Source: Secundilactobacillus odoratitofui DSM 19909 = JCM 15043 (GTDB taxonomy: Bacteria; Bacillota; Bacilli; Lactobacillales; Lactobacillaceae). Taken from it: a DNA stretch of 64,000 nucleotides. The notes under the pieces are model-generated. The model was given only the letters and a program-made list of their open reading frames with translations. It was not told the DNA's origin and made no database searches. The position numbers were made by a program, and so were the translations under genes. Each line of letters starts with the position of its first letter. Positions within the stretch are counted from its first letter, which is position 1. The stretch covers positions 163,267-227,266 of the forward strand of contig NZ_AZEE01000029.1 of assembly GCF_001434895.1 (NCBI RefSeq), written 5' to 3'. Shown here one piece after another: positions 17,531 to 25,983 of this stretch.

Positions 17531-18454
17531 TTATTCCTGACTTTCAGCAAACTTAGTCTTGATGTAGTCAGCTGAAATCTGAAGCTTCTTGAGTTCCTCT
17601 TCAGTTAAATCAAGCTGCAACTGTTCCTGAACCCCGTCACGACCAACGATGGCTGGATATGAGAGGTAAGTCCCATATTCTTCACGGTAGTTTGAAACTG
17701 GTAATTCAGTTTCTGAACCACTTAAAATAACGTTCGCTAAACGGACAGCTGCGGTAGCAACACCGTAGTTCGTGTACTTCTTACCATGGAACACTGTGTG
17801 ACCACCAACACGGGCAACATGGTCAAGATCATCCAAATCGAGGCCTTTCTTTTCGGCAATTTCAGTAATTGGTTTGCCTAAAACTCGAACAGTCGACCAT
17901 GCGGTAAATTGTGAGTTACCGTGTTCGCCTAAGTTATAACCAAGAACCGAACGTGAATCAATATTTAATTCATCCGCTACGGCACGCTTCATACGAGCTG
18001 AATCAAGTAACGTCCCCGTACCCACAACGTGGTTCTTAGGTAAGCCAGTGACTTGTTGATAGATAGAAGTAATCACATCAACTGGGTTGGTAATAACCAC
18101 CATCTTACCGTGGAAGCCAGAAGCTTTAATCTGTTGGCCCACTTCACGAGCGGCCTTACTTGTAAATGGTAATTCAGCAAAACGGTCATCGTTAGCATTA
18201 TCCTGTAACTTAATGTTACCAACGGCTGAAATAATGACATCGGCATCAGCTAAAGCTGAGTAGTCGTTCACCGTAATGTTTGTATGTACTGGTAGGTTAG
18301 GCATTGCATCTTGGAAATCAAGTGCGTCCGCTTTGACTTTGTCTTCGCGAATATCAATTAAAACTAAGTCATCGGCAAAGCCATTTGCCACAATATAATG
18401 GGCTGCGGTTGCGCCAACATTACCCATTCCAATAACACCAATTTTTCGAGTCAT
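17531..18454 (-). CDS. L-2-hydroxyisocaproate / L-lactate dehydrogenase family enzyme
   Basis: A 307-residue NAD-dependent L-2-hydroxyacid dehydrogenase of the LDH/MDH fold. [17 protein letters not shown] is the nucleotide-binding site, VVITNPVDV carries the substrate Asn, and GEHGNSQF the catalytic His (about residue 178). The mobile loop around [13 protein letters not shown] lacks the canonical LDH loop sequence, which favours larger 2-keto acids as with HicDH. Promoter and terminator make it monocistronic. Distinguishing HicDH from LDH needs kinetics. Confidence 0.87.
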   Translation of the reverse strand: MTRKIGVIGMGNVGATAAHYIVANGFADDLVLIDIREDKVKADALDFQDAMPNLPVHTNITVNDYSALADADVIISAVGNIKLQDNANDDRFAELPFTSKAAREVGQQIKASGFHGKMVVITNPVDVITSIYQQVTGLPKNHVVGTGTLLDSARMKRAVADELNIDSRSVLGYNLGEHGNSQFTAWSTVRVLGKPITEIAEKKGLDLDDLDHVARVGGHTVFHGKKYTNYGVATAAVRLANVILSGSETELPVSNYREEYGTYLSYPAIVGRDGVQEQLQLDLTEEELKKLQISADYIKTKFAESQE

Positions 18455-18590
18455 GAAAAAAACACCTCATTTTTTAATATTTGCTTCATCAAGCTGTTAT
18501 TATCTTAACATTTTTTAATCAAATAAAAAAGCAAATCGGAAATTATTGAAATAGTTTAAACTATTCTAATAATTACTGACTTGCTATCGT

Positions 18591-18980
18591 TTAATTCTGT
18601 CTAGGTTCTTGGTAATACGTGATAATGCCCCAAATACCTGGGATCAAGTACAAAAAGCCGCCGAGAAATGTCAAAACAATCAATAACACCGGCCAAGTTA
18701 AATTAGTTCGATCATCCAGATGTCGAATTGCAATATACGCCACGATTTGGATGACAACTCGCCAGAGTAACCAAAAGCCTCCAGCTAACATGCCTAAGCC
18801 AAACAGCCATGAGCTGCCAGACATCATCGAACCACCAAACCACTGATGGCCCATCATGCCGCCCATGCCACTCATCATGGCAGAGCCAAACCAAGTTAAG
18901 CCCATACCGCCTACCATTAAAACGGTTTCGACCCACCAAATAATCCAACCCACTAATTTAATCGGATCTTGCTTATTCAT
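18591..18980 (-). CDS. Small integral membrane protein with Met/Gly-rich loop
   Basis: 129 residues from the ATG at 18980, selected because GGGGGTG lies 7 bases upstream; an ATG 15 bp earlier has no ribosome site. Three or four membrane helices (about 8-30, 55-85 and 95-120) surround a loop rich in Met, Gly and Trp (MMSGMGGMMGHQWFGGSMM). The C-terminal part, VLLIVLTFLGGFLYLIPGIWGII, resembles small DUF4064/DUF4870-like membrane proteins. No function assigned. Confidence 0.7.
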   Translation of the reverse strand: MNKQDPIKLVGWIIWWVETVLMVGGMGLTWFGSAMMSGMGGMMGHQWFGGSMMSGSSWLFGLGMLAGGFWLLWRVVIQIVAYIAIRHLDDRTNLTWPVLLIVLTFLGGFLYLIPGIWGIITYYQEPRQN

Positions 18981-19128
18981 TTTGAACACCCCCATTGTTG
19001 TACTTTTATTCTACCCGTTTAGGCCGAAAATACAATTCGCTGAACCACGTTTTTTTAATCAGTACTCAGTACCCAGCTAACCTTTCAAGAGCGTTCCTAA
19101 GCATTCAATTTGAACGCCAATAGCGTCT

Positions 19129-19174
19129 AAAAAAATCGCATCAAGAACGTTGTTTAGCGTTCTTGATGCGATTT
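19129..19174 (-). terminator. lemA-htpX operon terminator
   Basis: An 18-bp stem AAAATCGCATCAAGAACG with its complement, followed on the minus strand by seven T, 19 bp after the htpX stop. Confidence 0.92.
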
Positions 19175-19192
19175 TAAGTTTAACTGCTCAAA

Positions 19193-20092
19193 CTACATTT
19201 TTTCCAATCGTGCGATGCGCTCATCCATCGGCGGGTGCGTATCAAATAAATGCGTTAACGACCGTTTCTTTTTAAAGGGATCTGAGATATACAGTGACGC
19301 ACTGCTTGGATCAGCCGCCTTCATTGGGTCAGCGGTTGAAATCTTCTCCAATGCTGAAATCAGCCCTTGTGGATTACGGGTCAATTCAACACTCCCAGCA
19401 TCCGCTAAATACTCCCGGTTACGAGACAGTGCCATTTGAGCAATCGTGGCCGCAATCGGCCCTAAAATGACCAAGACAATGGATACCACCATCATGATAA
19501 TCTGTAGCGGACCGCTCCCATCGTTGTCATTACTGCGTCGACGACCACCGCCCCACCAAAAATAATTGGAGGCCAAGTTTACTAACCCGGTAACCGCAGC
19601 AGCTAAAGCTAACGCAATGGTTTGTAGCCGAATATCGTAATTACGCACGTGGGTCATCTCGTGACCCATGACGCCTTCGAGTTCTTCTCGGTTAAGCCGT
19701 TCCAAAATACCAGTTGTGGCTGCCACTGCCGCATGCTCTGGGTTATTGCCAGTCGCAAAAGCATTTGGGCTAGGATCATCAATAATGAACACCCGTGGCA
19801 TTGGGACTCTAGCAACAAGTGCCATATCTTCAACAATGTGCCATAATTCAGGCGCCTGTTCCGCAGCCGTAATTTCACGACCATGGTTCATTGACATCAC
19901 AATATTGGTTGAATTGCCAATCATAATCATGGCGTACACACCTGCAAAAACCACCGCTAATGCAAGGCCTGCCCAATAACTATTCCAAAAAACATAGCCA
20001 ATTGCGGCACCAACTGCCAGCACCAACAGGACAAAACCAGTTAAAACGTAGACGGTTCGTCGTTTATTTTGTGCAATCTGCTCATATAACAT
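19193..20092 (-). CDS. htpX: Membrane zinc metalloprotease HtpX
   Basis: A 299-residue M48 peptidase that degrades damaged membrane proteins. Two N-terminal membrane helices (about 14-55), the zinc motif HEMTH in [14 protein letters not shown] (about 143-147), a second helix pair, the third ligand Glu in [16 protein letters not shown], and the conserved C-terminal [11 protein letters not shown]. The gene lies 16 bp behind lemA, the usual pairing in Lactobacillales. Confidence 0.95.
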   Translation of the reverse strand: MLYEQIAQNKRRTVYVLTGFVLLVLAVGAAIGYVFWNSYWAGLALAVVFAGVYAMIMIGNSTNIVMSMNHGREITAAEQAPELWHIVEDMALVARVPMPRVFIIDDPSPNAFATGNNPEHAAVAATTGILERLNREELEGVMGHEMTHVRNYDIRLQTIALALAAAVTGLVNLASNYFWWGGGRRRSNDNDGSGPLQIIMMVVSIVLVILGPIAATIAQMALSRNREYLADAGSVELTRNPQGLISALEKISTADPMKAADPSSASLYISDPFKKKRSLTHLFDTHPPMDERIARLEKM

Positions 20093-20108
20093 CCACCGTC
20101 ACCTGCAC

Positions 20109-20672
20109 TTATTTATCAAACGAAACTTTTGGCGCCGCTTTTTCTTCCTCAGGCACTTGCAGATATTCGCTTAACTTGAAGTGGTGAATCGAGGCCACGA
20201 TGTTACTTGGAAACGACTGAATTTTCAAATTAAAGCTGGCTACACTAGAGTTATAAAGTTGACGGGAGTACGCCAATTTATTCTCAGTGTTAGTTAACTC
20301 TTCCATTAACTTCGTGTATTCTTGATCGGCCTTTAGGTCCGGATAAGCTTCCGCTACGGCAAAGATACTCTTTAATGAATTACTCAGCTGATCTGAAACG
20401 GCCATCGTTGCTTGATGGTCACTCTCCGAACCGTTCACCAACTGGTTACGGAGACCAACGACCTTTTCAAGGGTACTTTGTTCATAGTGGCTGTACCCCT
20501 TCACCGTTTCAATCAAATTAGGGATCAAATCATTACGACGCTTCAATTGGACGTCAATTTGGCTCCATGATTCTTGAACGTAGGTCCGGCCCTTGATCAA
20601 ACCGTTATACGCGCTGATATAAGCAATAATCAAGATAACAACGACTACTGCAACGATAATTCCTGCAATCAT
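20109..20672 (-). CDS. lemA: LemA family protein
   Basis: 187 residues: one N-terminal membrane helix (about 3-22, [20 protein letters not shown]) and an alpha-helical LemA domain recognised by [30 protein letters not shown] and [19 protein letters not shown] behind TTGGAGGAG. It forms an operon with htpX; the family's biochemical role is unresolved, but the pairing suggests membrane quality control. Confidence 0.93.
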   Translation of the reverse strand: MIAGIIVAVVVVILIIAYISAYNGLIKGRTYVQESWSQIDVQLKRRNDLIPNLIETVKGYSHYEQSTLEKVVGLRNQLVNGSESDHQATMAVSDQLSNSLKSIFAVAEAYPDLKADQEYTKLMEELTNTENKLAYSRQLYNSSVASFNLKIQSFPSNIVASIHHFKLSEYLQVPEEEKAAPKVSFDK

Positions 20673-20806
20673 ATTTACTCTCCTCCAATTAACTGTCTAG
20701 ACTACCCTCATTCTAACAGAACTAGTCCGGCCCGCCTACCTGTTGCACGTAACTTAATGGCTCCCTAAAACATTAAAAGTTTTATCATTATTTTCTCATT
20801 TATCAC

Positions 20807-20835
20807 TTGAAACAATTGCCACACGGTCGTATACT
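20807..20835 (+). promoter_or_regulatory. Promoter of the 27-codon peptide gene
   Basis: TTGAAA (20807-20812), 17-base spacer, TATACT (20830-20835), 33 bases before the TTG start at 20869. Confidence 0.7.
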
Positions 20836-20868
20836 ACGAGTAATACATATAGATCAGGGGATGTTAAT

Positions 20869-20952
20869 TTGAGTTTTAACTTTTATCGTAAACTTCGGTT
20901 AACCGCTATGGTAACGGGTGCCGTAGTCGCAGGCCTTAGCATTGTTTTTTAA
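20869..20952 (+). CDS. 27-residue basic-hydrophobic peptide
   Basis: A tiny gene starting at TTG, with AGGGGA at a 7-base spacing, a near-consensus promoter and a 14-bp terminator after it. The peptide has a basic head (MSFNFYRKLRL) and a single hydrophobic stretch (TAMVTGAVVAGLSIVF) that ends at the last residue, so it could insert in the membrane or be exported. No family is recognised. Type I toxin-like or signalling peptide roles are possibilities only. Confidence 0.6.
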   Translation: MSFNFYRKLRLTAMVTGAVVAGLSIVF

Positions 20953-20996
20953 CTGAATAACCCGCGTGGGACAGTTAAAGTCCCGTTAAATGATTA

Positions 20997-21034
20997 AATC
21001 GTGGCTTCCATTTTCTGGAAGCCACGATTTTTTG
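20997..21034 (+). terminator. Terminator of the small peptide gene
   Basis: AATCGTGGCTTCCA pairs perfectly with TGGAAGCCACGATT (14 bp, 5-base loop) and continues into T6. A smaller GGGAC/GTCCC hairpin lies at 20968-20984. Confidence 0.92.
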
Positions 21035-21070
21035 CGTCACGCTGTATTCATCTCAAAAACGACCAACACC

Positions 21071-21116
21071 AAAACCAGCGTACCAGTCAGCCGGGAAAAA
21101 CTGATCAGTACGCTGG
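21071..21116 (-). terminator. Terminator of the peptide-binding/amidohydrolase operon
   Basis: On the minus strand CCAGCGTACTGATCAG pairs with CTGACTGGTACGCTGG (one central mismatch) followed by TTTT. Confidence 0.75.
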
Positions 21117-21184
21117 TGTATTTTTACAGGAGTGTGTGTGAAAATTAGGATTACTGCATGATTAAGCTTGGTTCAATTCATTGT

Positions 21185-22453
21185 CTAGCGACCAACCGCC
21201 TCCATTTCCGTTTCAGTTTGTGCACTAGCTTCAACTTGGGTCACTGCTCGGTGCACGTTAACGCCATTTTGATAAACGTCTTTTTCACGTTGAATGACTG
21301 AGATATCATCCATTGGATTTTCAGTCATGGCAATGAAGTCGGCGTACTTGCCTACCGCAATTTCGCCGTATTCTTGATCAACGTGCATGGCACGGGCGCA
21401 GTTAATGGTAGCTGTGTCGATTGCCTGTGCAGGTGTCATGCCGGCCTTATCAACGTATAGTTGGATCTCGTATGCACTTTCGCTTTGGAATCCATTGTAA
21501 GGTGTCCCAGCATCCGTCCCCATTGCGATTGGAATCCCCGCAGCAGCGGCTTTCGTGATGCTAGCAAAGTGTTTTTCAATGTTAACGATTACCTTTCGGC
21601 GTGCCCATTCTGGAACTGTTTTTTCACCGTATTTATAAATGGCGTACATGGCATTCATCGTTGGTACAACTGTTGTGCCGTGTTCTCTGAAAATTTTGAT
21701 GGTCTCGTCATCAATGTTAAAGGCGTGTTCTACAGTGTCGACACCGGCACGAGCGGCCTCCTTAACACCTTCTGCCCCTTGAACGTGGGCTGCAACAGTT
21801 TTGCCCTTGTGGTGTGCCTCAACAACGGCGGCACGGACTTCATCTTCATTGAATTGAATATCATCCGGTGTTTCACCGTTTTTAAGGACACCACCAGTCA
21901 CCATGAGTTTAATATTGTCGACGCCTTTCTTCATGGCGGTCCGTACGCCTTTGACAATTTCGTCGACGCCGTCTACTTCATGTCCACTGCCAGAACCATG
22001 CCCCCCAGTCATGGTAAAGGCACGCCCTGAAGTCATCACTTTCGGGCCTTTGATCATACCCTTTTCTTGCATTTTTTTAATTTCAATGTCAATGTCATAC
22101 GCTGCACCAACGTTACGAATATATGTAATCCCGTTATCAATGGCATCTTTCATGTTTTGGATCGCGTACATCGTGTTAAATTCACGCGAATCTGAATGAC
22201 GATCTTCTTCACCATCGTGCCACCAGTACGTTGGAATGCTCGTAATATGTGTATGGGCGTTCATGATGCCTGGCATCACATACTTGCCTTTCATATCGAC
22301 AGTTTCGTCAACTTGAACGGCGTTGCTAACGTTTCCTTCACCAGTTTCAATGACCTTACCTGTTTGCGTATCGACGACAACATAGTGGTTAGCTTCAAAG
22401 TCTTGGGCGTCATGGTTGTAGATTGCTGCGTTGGTATAGTTGATTTTTGTCAT
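21185..22453 (-). CDS. Metal-dependent amidohydrolase (Xaa-Pro/imidazolonepropionase-like)
   Basis: A 422-residue TIM-barrel amidohydrolase. The metal ligands are visible as HTHI (about 66-68), His in AAHVQGA, EHAF and the Asp in MGTDAGTPY; the N- and C-terminal segments form the small beta sandwich. Members of this branch hydrolyse dipeptides or cyclic amides. ATG behind GAAGGAGA. It follows the OppA-like gene behind the same T-box, so a role in using imported peptides is likely; substrate unproven. Confidence 0.85.
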   Translation of the reverse strand: MTKINYTNAAIYNHDAQDFEANHYVVVDTQTGKVIETGEGNVSNAVQVDETVDMKGKYVMPGIMNAHTHITSIPTYWWHDGEEDRHSDSREFNTMYAIQNMKDAIDNGITYIRNVGAAYDIDIEIKKMQEKGMIKGPKVMTSGRAFTMTGGHGSGSGHEVDGVDEIVKGVRTAMKKGVDNIKLMVTGGVLKNGETPDDIQFNEDEVRAAVVEAHHKGKTVAAHVQGAEGVKEAARAGVDTVEHAFNIDDETIKIFREHGTTVVPTMNAMYAIYKYGEKTVPEWARRKVIVNIEKHFASITKAAAAGIPIAMGTDAGTPYNGFQSESAYEIQLYVDKAGMTPAQAIDTATINCARAMHVDQEYGEIAVGKYADFIAMTENPMDDISVIQREKDVYQNGVNVHRAVTQVEASAQTETEMEAVGR

Positions 22454-22532
22454 AATAATTTCTCCTTCTATTATAAAGCGTTAATAACTGTAACGGACCA
22501 TCATCTGCTGTGCTGACTAACTGATATGACAT
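22410..22532 (-). CDS. Possible 40-codon ORF bridging the oppA-like and amidohydrolase genes
   Basis: An ATG at 22532 has GGTGGTGAGG just upstream and opens MSYQLVSTADDGPLQLL; the frame runs through the amidohydrolase ribosome site and stops 44 bp inside that gene. It may couple translation of the two genes or be fortuitous. No similarity is recognised. Confidence 0.25.
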   Translation of the reverse strand: MSYQLVSTADDGPLQLLTLYNRRRNYYDKNQLYQRSNLQP

Positions 22533-22569
22533 GATCCTCACCACCTTTCCTGAATGTGCTGGCTATTTT

Positions 22570-24204
22570 TTATTTCCAATAAGCGTATTGTAGTTGACCT
22601 GATGCCCCTGACAGGGTATCCCACTTCAGACCGCCAACTTTGCTGTTGACCAAGTGGGCTTGTGCAGTTTGGAACGTTGGTGCAACTGCGGTAATTGACA
22701 TCAACCGCTTGTCGGCCTGCTTTTCAAATTCGTAACGTTGCGCTGCGGTGTACTTGGTTGTTTCGTTGACCTTTGCCATCAAGGCATCGTACTGAGCGTC
22801 CTTGGTTTTAGCAAAGTTGATGGAGTTACTGCTCTGCATACCGTCCAAGAAGTTTTGAGCATCTGGATAATCTGGACCCCAACCAACAGTTGTGATATCA
22901 AAATCAGTGGTGAAGTCGCGTGAAACGTGAGTAGCGTGTGGCACTGACACGATGTTGACGGTGACACCCTTCAGGTTCTTCTCAACTGTTCCTTGAACGT
23001 ATTCAGCAACCTTCTTTTCGGTGTCAACATCATCTACCAAGAAATCAATTGATACTTTTTGTTTACCGATTTCTTTTTGTGCCTTAGCCCAGTATGCTTT
23101 GGCCTTTGTGACATCAGTTGGCGCAAGATCACCAACTTCGTCAACAAAATCCTTACCGTTAGTTGGGTTCTTGGCATAATCTTTTGGCACAATGTTCGTT
23201 GATGCCGTTGAGCCATCTTGCAACACATTGTTGGCAAGTGTCTTACGATCGATTACCATGCTGACGGCCTTGCGGAAGTTTTCGTTGGCAGTCGTCGTAT
23301 GTTTTGAATTGAAGTAGATATAGTTATTTCGACCGTTCTTAGAAACAACTTCTTCCTTATTATTGGCATTGGCCTTAACGTACTGACCACTGATACTTGT
23401 CAGTTGAACGGTTCCGCTCTTAAACAAGTTTTGCGCGGTGTTATCATCCTTAACGACTTGAACATCAATGTTTGAAATCTTAACGTTCTTGGCATCCCAA
23501 TAGTATGGGTTTTTGACGTAGTGCCATGAATCGTTGGAACCAGTCCAGCCTTTCATGACGTAAGCACCATTTGCAACCGTTGTCGCTGAACTTGAACCGT
23601 ACTTGCTACCATATTTTTTAACGGCTGCTGTATTCAGTGGCCGGTATCTGACGAATTCATAGTTCATGTAAGGTACTGGTCGAGACAACTTGATGTAGAA
23701 GGTTCGGTCGTTAACGGCATGAACCCCAAGCTTACTCTTGTCCATCTTGCCACTATTAACGGCATCAAAATTTTCAATGTACTGGGTATCGGTTGTTGCT
23801 TGTGACTTAGTTGCTGGATCTGCGTTGCGTTGCATCGACGTTACAAAATCCTGTGAGGTGATAGCTTTACCATTTTGCCACTTGGCATTCTTTTTGATTG
23901 TAAACGTGTACTTTGTGCCGTTTTCTGTTGGCTTAACGATTTTCTCTACAACCCCCGGCACAATTTTATTATCTGCGTTGCGACGGTAAATCCCTTCGCT
24001 AATCTGATCAATCACTGCGGCCCCATTAGTTTCAATTGACTTGTTCGGGTCAACGGTCATCGGCTCGCCGGGAATAGTTACGCTGAGCGTTTTACTGGCA
24101 TTGCCGGCTCCACCGACAACGGTCGACGCGCAGCCACCTAATAAGGCACTCATCATCCCCATTGCGATACTTACGATGACGATCATTCCTTTATGTGTGC
24201 TCAT
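22570..24204 (-). CDS. Oligopeptide ABC transporter substrate-binding lipoprotein (OppA family)
   Basis: 544 residues from the ATG at 24204, chosen because AGGAGG lies 7 bases upstream; an earlier in-frame start at 24267 has none. The signal peptide ends in ALLGGC (lipobox Cys about residue 25). SBP_bac_5 landmarks: TVDPNKSIETNGAAVIDQI, then KNAKWQNGKAITSQDFV. It binds peptides outside the cell; no permease or ATPase is adjacent. The 420-nt leader contains a T-box riboswitch, linking expression to an uncharged tRNA. Confidence 0.92.
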   Translation of the reverse strand: MSTHKGMIVIVSIAMGMMSALLGGCASTVVGGAGNASKTLSVTIPGEPMTVDPNKSIETNGAAVIDQISEGIYRRNADNKIVPGVVEKIVKPTENGTKYTFTIKKNAKWQNGKAITSQDFVTSMQRNADPATKSQATTDTQYIENFDAVNSGKMDKSKLGVHAVNDRTFYIKLSRPVPYMNYEFVRYRPLNTAAVKKYGSKYGSSSATTVANGAYVMKGWTGSNDSWHYVKNPYYWDAKNVKISNIDVQVVKDDNTAQNLFKSGTVQLTSISGQYVKANANNKEEVVSKNGRNNYIYFNSKHTTTANENFRKAVSMVIDRKTLANNVLQDGSTASTNIVPKDYAKNPTNGKDFVDEVGDLAPTDVTKAKAYWAKAQKEIGKQKVSIDFLVDDVDTEKKVAEYVQGTVEKNLKGVTVNIVSVPHATHVSRDFTTDFDITTVGWGPDYPDAQNFLDGMQSSNSINFAKTKDAQYDALMAKVNETTKYTAAQRYEFEKQADKRLMSITAVAPTFQTAQAHLVNSKVGGLKWDTLSGASGQLQYAYWK

Positions 24205-24340
24205 TGCTATTCCTCCTAGTAGCGCGTGTGGCGAAAAATGTTTAACGATTAATTGAAGTCGTCGCACCCAATCGCCATAACGCTTAAAATTTTTATTTCA
24301 TATCGATGAGAGGCCCGCTACCGCTTTTTTCTCGGCCAAG

Positions 24341-24604
24341 AAAAAAGCGTCCTTTTAGAAAGTTTTCACTTTCTAAAAGGACGCTTAAGCGCGGTACCAC
24401 CTTTTTTGTTGTGCAACTGCACAACCACTCACGTACGGCCGGTCGACTCGGCATAACGTTGGCGCTATATTGGGCGCACCCTAATCACTCTTTACAAGTG
24501 ATCTTGCTCGGACTTAACTTTTGAAAAATAAGACGTTACGTCATCGCAGTCCCTGACGCTCTCTGAAAACCTCTTATTTCCGACTCCTTAAATCGTCTCA
24601 GCAA
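24341..24604 (-). promoter_or_regulatory. T-box riboswitch leader of the OppA-like gene
   Basis: On the minus strand AAGGTGGTACCGCGC (T-box) is followed by a 19-bp terminator (GCGTCCTTTTAGAAAGT with complement) and T6. Upstream is Stem I with AGAGAG and a GACG/CGTC distal arm. I could not place the specifier codon with confidence: the candidate 3' loop reads TTCAAAAG. A further hairpin (24322-24349) pairs the terminator's T tract with a downstream A tract. Confidence 0.92.
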
Positions 24605-24630
24605 TTTCTCATCGATATTTAATGATGCTA

Positions 24631-24659
24631 ACTATAATCACTTTTTCAACTTCTGTCAA
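24631..24659 (-). promoter_or_regulatory. Promoter of the T-box/OppA operon
   Basis: On the minus strand TTGACA (24654-24659), a 17-base spacer and TATAGT (24631-24636). Confidence 0.8.
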
Positions 24660-24796
24660 CAGTTTCTAAAAAGTTTTTTCCAATTCACCAACATCATGAA
24701 AATTAACTTCTATAAGACATGACTAAAATTGTTTGACCATTTTTTCTGTTATAAAATTACGCTATAATTAAGCAAATATCAAAAGGGGGAGCGATC

Positions 24797-25909
24797 TTGC
24801 AAGGCGATTATCTGTTTTACCTACAAATCGGCTGGTTAATGGCCGGCATCTTTTTTATTATTTTTAATTTGAGCTACTGGTATGACCGAACGTGGTTACG
24901 TAACGGCATTTGGTTTAGCCTGTTCTTCTATACCTTCTGGGCGGACGTTGGGTTGACCATCATCGCCTCCGGCAACAATGCTATTATTTTCCCAGTCGGC
25001 TTTTTGTTTTTATTTTTACTCTTCTGTATTGCTGCGATTTTTTCGCTTCAGGCGATCTTACTGCTTTGGAATGCCGCCATTGTTTGGCGCCGAGAAAGTC
25101 ATTCGCTTGCTAATTCTCTGACACTTTACTTAGGTATTTTGATTGTCATCATGCCGTTTGTCGTCAGTTTGATCAATCAACATTTACCAACTTTTTGGGC
25201 GGCGTTATTGATCACTTTTCCAGGCCTATGTGTGTTGTATGCCATCTTTTGGTTTTATAACTACCTCACTGTGTTAGTGTTGTATCAAGCTTACTGGCCC
25301 CGACACAACAAGGACTTCATCATTGTGCTGGGCGCTGGACTGATGAATGGTGATCAGGTCACACCATTACTGGCGCAACGAATTGATAAAGGCATCCAGT
25401 TTTATCAGAAACAACGGCAAAAAAACGGCAAAACACCAACTATTATTTTATCCGGTGGTCAAGGTGGCGACGAAACTGTCCCCGAGGGTGAAGCTATGCG
25501 TCGTTACGCCGTTTCACATGGCGTTGCTGAATCAGACGCAGTGGCTGAATCGGCCTCACGGAACACACTGGAAAACATGGCTTTTTCCAAGAAAATCATT
25601 GATGCATCAGGCGTTAACAAACCAAAAACTATCTTTGTCACCAATAACTACCACACCTTCCGAGCCGCAATGTTTGCGAAGGCCGCTCACCTCAAAGCCT
25701 CTGGCATTGGTTCTAGAACGGCCCGGTTCTTCTTGCCGAACGCCATCATGCGTGAATACATTGCAATCGTTATGCGTCAGCGTAAATTACACCTGATCAT
25801 GGTCGTTTTAATGTTTATCTTCGCCCTATTCTGGGCAATTTTAACGGCCCATTCAGATTGGGTTGCCGGCTGGTTAAGAGCTTTTCAAAATTTCTTAAAT
25901 AACCTGTAG
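24797..25909 (+). CDS. DUF218 (YdcF/SanA-like) membrane protein
   Basis: 370 residues: five or six membrane helices (about 1-170), then a cytoplasmic or external DUF218 domain with IIVLGAGLMNGDQVTPLLAQRID, IILSGGQGGDE and ASRNTLENM, and a final helix near 330-350. The family is linked to envelope maintenance without a defined reaction. It starts at TTG with GGGGGAG six bases upstream. Monocistronic. Confidence 0.85.
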   Translation: MQGDYLFYLQIGWLMAGIFFIIFNLSYWYDRTWLRNGIWFSLFFYTFWADVGLTIIASGNNAIIFPVGFLFLFLLFCIAAIFSLQAILLLWNAAIVWRRESHSLANSLTLYLGILIVIMPFVVSLINQHLPTFWAALLITFPGLCVLYAIFWFYNYLTVLVLYQAYWPRHNKDFIIVLGAGLMNGDQVTPLLAQRIDKGIQFYQKQRQKNGKTPTIILSGGQGGDETVPEGEAMRRYAVSHGVAESDAVAESASRNTLENMAFSKKIIDASGVNKPKTIFVTNNYHTFRAAMFAKAAHLKASGIGSRTARFFLPNAIMREYIAIVMRQRKLHLIMVVLMFIFALFWAILTAHSDWVAGWLRAFQNFLNNL

Positions 25910-25916
25910 CAAACAT

Positions 25917-25967
25917 CAAAAAGCAGTTACTGTTGAGTTAAATTAACTCAGTAGTAACTGCTTTTTT
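25917..25967. terminator. Terminator between DUF218 and CoA-disulfide reductase genes
   Basis: AAAAAGCAGTTACT pairs with AGTAACTGCTTTTT, with an inner TTGAGTTAA/TTAACTCA; T run on the plus strand and A run before it make it bidirectional. Confidence 0.88.
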
Positions 25968-25983
25968 GGCCCATTAAGTAACC

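Noticed and set aside
24306-24524. Plus-strand 72-codon frame
   Set aside because: It is antisense to the T-box leader and has no ribosome site.
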